From: an uncultured Chloroflexota bacterium
Lineage (GTDB): Bacteria > Chloroflexota > Dehalococcoidia > UBA3495
Direction: 5' to 3'
Length of the DNA: 11,988 nucleotides
Assembly: GCA_913052545.1 (NCBI GenBank)
Contig: CAJXEF010000055.1
Coordinates: 1 to 11,988, forward strand
The notes below the pieces were generated by a model. It saw nothing but the letters and a program-made list of their open reading frames with translations, searched no databases and was not told where the DNA came from. How positions within the stretch are numbered: position 1 is the stretch's first letter; each line of letters starts with the position of its first letter. The position numbers were made by a program, and so were the translations under genes. Shown in pieces: positions 7,577-11,988 of this stretch.

Positions 7577-8320
7577 CTAAGTATTATTGAGCTGCCCGAT
7601 TATTAGATGACCACCGTAGCCGCCTTCATATCTTGGGAAAAAGTCTTCGCTTACTGTGAACCCAATGCTTTCGAGTAGTCGAATCCAGATTGATCTGGAA
7701 AATAAACCCGTAGTGTGGTGGTCTTCCTCTATTCTCAGTTGTCCTGCATCATTCCAAAGATAAAAAAATGTTGATTCAATAGTTGTGTCCTCAGGATCAG
7801 GATCGTGTAGATGTTCGATACAGGTTAGCTCTCCAACAGTAGTTTCCTTTATCCAATGCATTACAGTGGTTCCGGGGAAGGTCTCTTTCGTCCACTCCGG
7901 ACCCAATAACAATATCCCTCCGACTCGTAGATGTTGCTTGGCGGTTTCGAACGTCTCTGATAAATCTTGTTCACTTAACAAATAAGAGATGCTGTCGTGG
8001 ATTAGTACGGCGTCGTACTTTTTACCGAGTCGGATGTTTCTCATGTCACCTATGTGATGGGTCACATCAGGGTTTAACTCTTTCGATAGAGCAAGCATTT
8101 TAGGGGATAGGTCAACGCCTGTAGCTCGATATTCATAGGTCAAATGGGATAATAAATGACCCCCTCCGACGCCAAGATCTAGAATGCTGTGCGGTCCGAG
8201 ACCTAGGTTGGTTTTTAAAGTCTTTGACCAGAAAGCTGCTTCTTCAGCGTATTCTGACGCTGGACTTATCAAAGGCCATAGATATGATAGTTCTTGGTAT
8301 AGACGGTATTTTTCTGCCAA
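7577..8320 (-). CDS. Class I SAM-dependent methyltransferase
   Basis: A 247-residue Rossmann-fold methyltransferase. Motif I is ILDLGVGGGHLLSHL (46-60), the acidic ribose-binding residue is Asp70 in TGVDLSPKML, the adenine-side motif is GDMRNI (91-96), and the post-II strand YDAVLIHDSISYLL lies at 102-115. The C-terminal half (about 130-245) should form the substrate pocket. It ends in EGGYGGHLIIGQL and does not identify the acceptor. The start is TTG: an in-frame TAA (8323-8321) directly precedes it, the N-terminal helices before motif I need this start, and AAGGA lies eight bases upstream. The next gene, a UMF1-like carrier, begins 2 nt after the stop, so the two products are probably made together. 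The methylated compound might be the transported one, but that is inference. Confidence 0.85.
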   Translation of the reverse strand: MAEKYRLYQELSYLWPLISPASEYAEEAAFWSKTLKTNLGLGPHSILDLGVGGGHLLSHLTYEYRATGVDLSPKMLALSKELNPDVTHHIGDMRNIRLGKKYDAVLIHDSISYLLSEQDLSETFETAKQHLRVGGILLLGPEWTKETFPGTTVMHWIKETTVGELTCIEHLHDPDPEDTTIESTFFYLWNDAGQLRIEEDHHTTGLFSRSIWIRLLESIGFTVSEDFFPRYEGGYGGHLIIGQLNNT

Positions 8321-8363
8321 TTACTCAATCCTTCTAGCTTGTTAGTGAGTTGATATGACTAAT

Positions 8364-8404
8364 AAATACCCGGTATTTGCATTATGCCAAATAACGATTG
8401 TCAA
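8364..8404 (-). promoter_or_regulatory. Promoter with overlapping palindromic operator, methyltransferase-carrier unit
   Basis: On the minus strand a perfect TTGACA (8404-8399) is followed, at 17 nt, by a poor -10 candidate TGCAAA (8381-8376). Overlapping it is a perfect 7+1+7 palindrome, AAATACC C GGTATTT (plus strand 8364-8378), placed where a repressor would block polymerase. A degenerate copy of one half, ATACCGGAAT, sits just upstream at 8412-8421. The methyltransferase TTG is about 45 nt downstream of the palindrome. Confidence 0.45.
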
Positions 8405-8504
8405 TACTAATATACCGGAATGGGTTTTTTAGAACAATCTGATTAAGTTGGGGATGATTTAAGTGGTTGTCGGGAGAAAATCCATCGAGGTAATGTTTTA
8501 TATA

Positions 8505-8984
8505 TCAAGATAAAGTCAGTAGAATATTTTTCATCACAGCGCTTATTGTGGATCCGCAGATTGATGATAATAATGCGATCGTTAAACCAAAAAGAATTGC
8601 TAAACCTGTAGAGGTGACTGATTGGCCATCTATACTGTTTATTTGGATGATGGTTAACCCCAAACCAATTAAAAGAGCTATGCAGAGGCCTACTATGCTT
8701 CCAATTAAAGCAAACTTATTTTTAGACAAGAAACTCTTATTAGTTGGCATCCCCATAGATTGCGCAACTATTACACTGAAAGCCCCGATCAGAAAACATA
8801 TTATGGTTATGCCAATTGATTCACCGGTGAAATCCACGGGCGGGTGTTTTGGATTAGGGGAGATATATAAGATTAAAAGTGCAGCTTTAGAGACGAGTAT
8901 TATTGAAGCCAGTGTGACGATTAAGCCAGCAAACCAGATTAGAAGGGTGCGTAACCTTTTAGAAACAGTTGAATTATTTATCAT
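8505..8984 (-). CDS. Small four-helix membrane protein of unknown function
   Basis: I do not recognise this 159-residue protein. It has a basic N-terminus (SKRLR, 8-12) and four hydrophobic segments near 12-40, 56-78, 91-114 and 124-147. Short polar loops contain SPNPKHPPVDFTGES (42-56) and NKSFLSKNK (82-90). Helices 3 and 4 are rich in Gly, Leu, Ile and Ser. No enzymatic or binding motif is visible. Start ATG 8984 has only a weak AGG eight bases upstream. The opposite strand is also open over most of this region, but its translation is an implausible Lys/Pro/Ile-rich shadow, whereas this frame gives clean membrane helices. It precedes the methyltransferase by 184 nt on the same strand, but that gene has its own promoter candidate. 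Confidence 0.6.
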   Translation of the reverse strand: MINNSTVSKRLRTLLIWFAGLIVTLASIILVSKAALLILYISPNPKHPPVDFTGESIGITIICFLIGAFSVIVAQSMGMPTNKSFLSKNKFALIGSIVGLCIALLIGLGLTIIQINSIDGQSVTSTGLAILFGLTIALLSSICGSTISAVMKNILLTLS

Positions 8985-9292
8985 AGAAGTAACCTATTTT
9001 TCACTAAGGTATCCTTCAAGGGTGTCATTATTATATCGGAAGCACCTAATATAGATTGTGGTTATGTTTGAGGTTTATCCATCGTTGATTAGAACAAATT
9101 TACGTTCTCTGGTATAGAGGTTTGCACTGTCCTTTTACTCCAATATCCCAATATCGTCAAAATGAGAGTTCTTCGAAATACCGACACAATTTGTTATGGC
9201 GTCTAGTGATAGGATTATGGTTTATCACTGTGGTCCAATTTTAATGGTTTTGATGTTAATTTTAGTTACGGAAGAAGTATTATATAAATAAT
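8985..9292. other. Divergent regulatory spacer between membrane protein and MFS carrier genes
   Basis: This 308-nt gene-free stretch separates two divergent genes. It contains a perfect TATAAT on the minus strand (9035-9030), 46 nt before the small membrane protein start, with no recognisable -35. An inverted repeat AGTGATA / TATCACT (9205-9229) lies 63 nt before the carrier start. I see no convincing plus-strand promoter: TTGTTA (9191-9196) with GATTAT (9213-9218) is weak but would straddle the dyad. No small gene or RNA gene is apparent. Confidence 0.4.
9205..9229. repeat. Operator-like inverted repeat upstream of MFS gene
   Basis: AGTGATA (9205-9211) and TATCACT (9223-9229) are perfect 7-bp arms around an 11-nt centre, giving a dyad with half-sites about two helical turns apart, as dimeric regulators often require. 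A related core, TGATA / TATCA, recurs at 10676-10689 before the next gene with a 4-nt centre. Confidence 0.35.
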
Positions 9293-10588
9293 ATGCGACT
9301 TATCCTGGCTCTGAGAAAAAAAGCTCACTACGGTTGGGCCATTTTTGGTCTAAGCTTTATCAATTTAACCGTCGAAGGTGGCATAAAAAATAGCGAGCCC
9401 GTCTTTTTTGTGGCCTTACTCAACACATTTGGCGCTGGAGCTGCGGCGACTGCTGCTTTGTTCTCGGTAGCCGGACTGGTTGGAGCTTTCAGTGCGCCAT
9501 TCCTCGGAAGATTCTTGGATAACGCCGGCCCCAAAGTGATGTTTTCTCTGGCAGGTTTCGTTATCCTATTGGGATGGTTGGCAAGCAGTCTGGCCACTGA
9601 TCTCTGGCAATTGTTTATACTTTACAGTGTCATTGAAGCTATAGGGCAAACTTCCGTTTCGTCCTTCTCTAATACAGCTGTATTAGCACCCTGGTTTCCC
9701 AATACAACCGGCAGGGTACTAGGGTTAGCAGATTCTGGGAATCCAGCTGGGCAACTAATCTTTACGCCTTTAGCTTCAGTGTTGGTGGCTAGTTTCGGAT
9801 GGAGGACCTCCTATCAGATATTTGGGGGCATCTTTTTCTTGTTGGTCACGCCAGCTAATTTCCTTTTTCAAAGACCATATAAGCTATTACAGTCACGTGC
9901 TGAATCTCCGGTAAATTCTACAAAGGTTGATGCGAAAGTACCTGACTTGAAAGTTAGGATCCCAAGTGACTTATCTAATTCTCTTAGTCTATCTATAAAG
10001 GATTTGTTGGCATTTTGGGAAGTGTGGGTGTTGGTTACTACTAGAATATTTGGGGGTATAGGTAATCAGATTATCCGCCTGCACCTGGTAGCCTTTTTTT
10101 TGATAGCAGGGTACAGCCCATTAGAGGCTGGGAGTGTGATAGGGGTCACCGGATTGCTTAATATGGTAGGTCGCCCCGTTACTGGAGCTTTATCGGATAG
10201 ATTTGGGAGGGAAGTGTGTTACACGGTGACTATGGCTATGTTTATCAGTTCAATCATCTTAGTTTTGTTATTTGGAGGAGGAGAAAGGCTGTGGCCGTTG
10301 GTCATTTATGTCGGACTGGCTGGATTAAGTGAGGGCACTATGGGCTTGATAGTCGGAGCAAAGGCTACAGATATGTTTCCCCCAAACATCTTGGGATCGG
10401 CTATGGGTCTAGTTGAGATCGGGAGGGGTATTGGGATAGCGGTAGGCCCGGTATTAGGAGGGTTATTGTTTGATATTTCCGGGAATTATACGGCGGCTTT
10501 CACTATATCAATCATATTTACACTTCTATCCATATGTTCGATTTGGTTTTTACGTATAGGGTCTGTACACCCAAGATCATCTCCGTAG
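9293..10588 (+). CDS. MFS transporter, oxalate/formate or monocarboxylate-type
   Basis: A 431-residue integral membrane carrier with two six-helix halves joined by a polar loop (about 194-235). The MFS loop signature appears twice: GRFLDNAGPK (72-81) and GALSDRFGRE (298-307). The segment WFPNTTGRVLGLADSGNPAG (134-153), with the following FGWRTSYQIFG (168-178), is typical of the oxalate:formate antiporter and monocarboxylate-transporter side of the superfamily. An organic acid substrate is therefore likely but not proven. A short charged N-terminus (RKKAHYGW, 8-15) leads straight into helix 1, which supports the ATG at 9293. The nearest purine-rich stretch, GGAAGAAG (9270-9277), is 15 nt away, so the ribosome-binding site is unusual. 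The next gene, 270 nt on, is an acyl-CoA dehydrogenase-like enzyme that might act on the imported compound. Confidence 0.87.
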   Translation: MRLILALRKKAHYGWAIFGLSFINLTVEGGIKNSEPVFFVALLNTFGAGAAATAALFSVAGLVGAFSAPFLGRFLDNAGPKVMFSLAGFVILLGWLASSLATDLWQLFILYSVIEAIGQTSVSSFSNTAVLAPWFPNTTGRVLGLADSGNPAGQLIFTPLASVLVASFGWRTSYQIFGGIFFLLVTPANFLFQRPYKLLQSRAESPVNSTKVDAKVPDLKVRIPSDLSNSLSLSIKDLLAFWEVWVLVTTRIFGGIGNQIIRLHLVAFFLIAGYSPLEAGSVIGVTGLLNMVGRPVTGALSDRFGREVCYTVTMAMFISSIILVLLFGGGERLWPLVIYVGLAGLSEGTMGLIVGAKATDMFPPNILGSAMGLVEIGRGIGIAVGPVLGGLLFDISGNYTAAFTISIIFTLLSICSIWFLRIGSVHPRSSP

Positions 10589-10675
10589 GTTAATTTCGCG
10601 CGAACTATGGGTATTTCTACTCTGATGCCCCAGAATTATTATGGAACTCTTAAAAGTCATTATTGTCAGTCGGCT

Positions 10676-10689
10676 TGATATATTTATCA
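10676..10689. repeat. Short dyad in the spacer before the flavoprotein gene
   Basis: TGATA-TATT-TATCA lies about 170 nt upstream of the acyl-CoA dehydrogenase-like gene. Nearby, TGGCC (10790-10794) pairs with GGCCA (10803-10807) around an 8-nt loop. The 270-nt gap 10589-10858 is otherwise AT-rich with no gene and no clear terminator or promoter. Confidence 0.25.
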
Positions 10690-10858
10690 GTTTTCCAATT
10701 ATTACCCTCCAATATATAATCTTACCTACGTTTTAAACCTGTTAAGTTATAAAGGCCTGAATAATAATTGTATTTTAATTTAGGGATATTGGCCGCTTTG
10801 TTGGCCACTAACAATAATATGACTTCCAATTCTTAACAAAAACTAACAGGGGTGTTTA

Positions 10859-11988
10859 ATGAATTATTATCCTTTGACTAAAGATCAACGGGAATGGAAG
10901 GACCGGACCGAGGGTATTGCAGAACAAGAGATCGGACCAAGAGCTGCGGGCTACGATTCTAACGCAGAATTTCCCCAAGAATCCCTCAATGCGTTGAGGG
11001 ACGCTGGACTGTGGTCTATGAGGGTGCCTAAAAAATATGGAGGACTTGGTCTGGACTTGGTTACTACATGCTTGATTGTTGAAGAGATTTCAAAGAAATG
11101 TCCATCTACAGCGATGTGTTACAAAATGCATCTTGAGGCTGTTGAAGCTATTAGCCAGATTCCAACGAATTATCAACTTAAACGCTATATAGAACCACTC
11201 TTGAAAGGAGAGGTATTTGCAGCGGCTCCAGGAGGTGAACCTGCAGGGAAGACCGGGGATGACTGGACTCCCGTTCCTCAAACTGTTACTACACTGTCAC
11301 GTGTTCAGGGAGGTTTGCATATTGACCACGTCCGAAAATCATATGTAACATCAGCAGGCCATGCTACCCATTACATAATGTTCTGCAGAGTTGAAGGGGG
11401 CAGAACAGAAGGTCCGCCAGAGCTCTTGATGTTTAAGAATGATGAGGTCGAGTGGGAGACGGTTGGGGAGTGGAATGGGCTGGGTATGCGGGGCAACAGT
11501 AGCGTTCCCATGATATTTAATGGAGTTGTACCTGAAGAAAACCTCGTAGGAATAGAGCTGGAAGATAAAAGTATGCCAGTAATGACCAAATACATGAGTC
11601 CTTGCCTAATCCTAACATACGGAGCCGCTTACCTTGGAATCGCATCCGGAGCCTTTGAGATAGCTTGCATCGAAGGTAATAAACGGTTTCCCAGTGGGGG
11701 CCGTAGGTTGGACAACCCAATAAACATGAGACGCATGGCAGAAATGAGCGCCCAAATAGAGGCGGCGAGAGGATTATTACATATAGCCGCTGATATGGCC
11801 GATTCTGGCAGAGCAACATCTATACTTCCTCTTTTACAGGCTAAAGTCCTTTGCTCAGAGGTCGGGGTAAGAGTTACATCAGATTTAATGACTATGTTCG
11901 GTGGTACAGCGTTTGCGGGTCGTTTACCATTTGAGAGATATTTTAGAGATGCGCGTGCCGGATTGGTGATGGGTCAGGCTAACGATGT
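10859..11988 (+). CDS. Acyl-CoA dehydrogenase-family flavoprotein, 3' end outside window
   Basis: An open frame of 376 complete codons with no stop before the window edge; only the last few tens of residues should be missing. It shows the acyl-CoA dehydrogenase fold: an N-terminal helical domain with FPQESLNALRDAGLWSMRVP (38-57) and KYGGLGLDL (59-67), a middle beta domain containing GEWNGLGMRGNSSVPMIFNG (203-222), and a C-terminal four-helix domain with FGGTAFAG (347-354) and ERYFRDARAG (359-368). In medium-chain dehydrogenases the catalytic Glu follows this last motif (YEGT). Here the aligned residue is Gly372 in VMGQAND, and the alternative base position of isovaleryl-CoA dehydrogenase (near Leu250) is also not acidic. 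It may therefore be a dehydrogenase with another base or a DszC-like flavin monooxygenase. ATG at 10859 has AGGGGTG (10848-10854) four bases upstream. Confidence 0.87.
   Translation, partial: MNYYPLTKDQREWKDRTEGIAEQEIGPRAAGYDSNAEFPQESLNALRDAGLWSMRVPKKYGGLGLDLVTTCLIVEEISKKCPSTAMCYKMHLEAVEAISQIPTNYQLKRYIEPLLKGEVFAAAPGGEPAGKTGDDWTPVPQTVTTLSRVQGGLHIDHVRKSYVTSAGHATHYIMFCRVEGGRTEGPPELLMFKNDEVEWETVGEWNGLGMRGNSSVPMIFNGVVPEENLVGIELEDKSMPVMTKYMSPCLILTYGAAYLGIASGAFEIACIEGNKRFPSGGRRLDNPINMRRMAEMSAQIEAARGLLHIAADMADSGRATSILPLLQAKVLCSEVGVRVTSDLMTMFGGTAFAGRLPFERYFRDARAGLVMGQAND

Noticed and set aside
8548..9054. A 168-codon plus-strand open frame overlapping the small membrane protein
   Set aside because: The translation is Lys/Pro/Ile-rich and looks like the antisense of membrane helices. 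There is no ribosome-binding site, and the minus-strand frame gives a coherent four-helix protein.
10641..10736. A 31-codon hydrophobic open frame in the spacer before the flavoprotein gene
   Set aside because: No ribosome-binding site, AT-rich background that easily gives Ile/Leu/Phe codons, and no visible motif.
10790..10807. TGGCC/GGCCA hairpin as a terminator of the MFS carrier gene
   Set aside because: Only five base pairs, no following T-run, and about 200 nt beyond the stop codon.
11517..11819. A 100-codon minus-strand open frame inside the flavoprotein gene
   Set aside because: It is fully covered by a clear acyl-CoA dehydrogenase-family reading frame on the plus strand, and its translation shows no recognisable features.

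Overview
The window reads as an ordinary, gene-dense chromosome segment from a moderately AT-rich bacterium. The combination is a CBS-less GuaB3-type IMP dehydrogenase, a stand-alone Pol I-type 5'-3' exonuclease, a class III CoA-transferase, an acyl-CoA dehydrogenase-like flavoprotein and two unrelated MFS carriers. It fits a free-living heterotroph of the Chloroflexota (Dehalococcoidia / SAR202-like) or a related lineage. This placement is an inference from family content and cannot be settled from the sequence alone. No rRNA, tRNA, CRISPR array, insertion sequence, phage gene or toxin/defence cassette was found.

Left part (1-4,881), housekeeping. A short non-coding stretch carries a strong 14-bp-arm hairpin (11-45) and a plausible promoter, then guaB3 (+). 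Convergent to it is a NifS/IscS-type cysteine desulfurase (-). This is divergent from a bleomycin-hydrolase/PepC-type aminopeptidase (+). The 107-bp divergent spacer contains a self-complementary -10 hexamer pair (ATTATAAT) that could serve both directions. The 5'-3' exonuclease follows the peptidase by 21 nt and starts at TTG.

Central part (4,924-8,984), all on the minus strand. Reading in the direction of transcription: a four-helix membrane protein of unknown function, a 184-nt gap with a good promoter and a 15-bp operator-like palindrome, a SAM-dependent methyltransferase (TTG start), a UMF1/Atg22-like MFS carrier starting 2 nt after the methyltransferase stop, a 146-nt gap that can fold into two abutting stem-loops, and a CaiB/BaiF-family CoA-transferase. 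The methyltransferase and carrier are almost certainly one transcription unit. The CoA-transferase may be its third member or may have its own signal.

Right part (8,985-11,988), plus strand. A 308-nt regulatory spacer precedes an MFS carrier resembling the oxalate/formate and monocarboxylate transporter group. After a 270-nt spacer comes an acyl-CoA dehydrogenase-family gene that runs off the window end. This last gene lacks a glutamate at the usual catalytic-base position of acyl-CoA dehydrogenases, so its reaction is uncertain.

Together the right two thirds looks like accessory metabolism: uptake of small carboxylates or similar compounds, CoA activation, and flavin-dependent conversion. 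The linkage is by neighbourhood only. I did not find a convincing undescribed multi-gene system. The most useful leads are regulatory: the hairpin at 11-45, the operator/promoter at 8,364-8,404 and the structured leader at 6,204-6,264. The altered active site of the final enzyme is a further lead.
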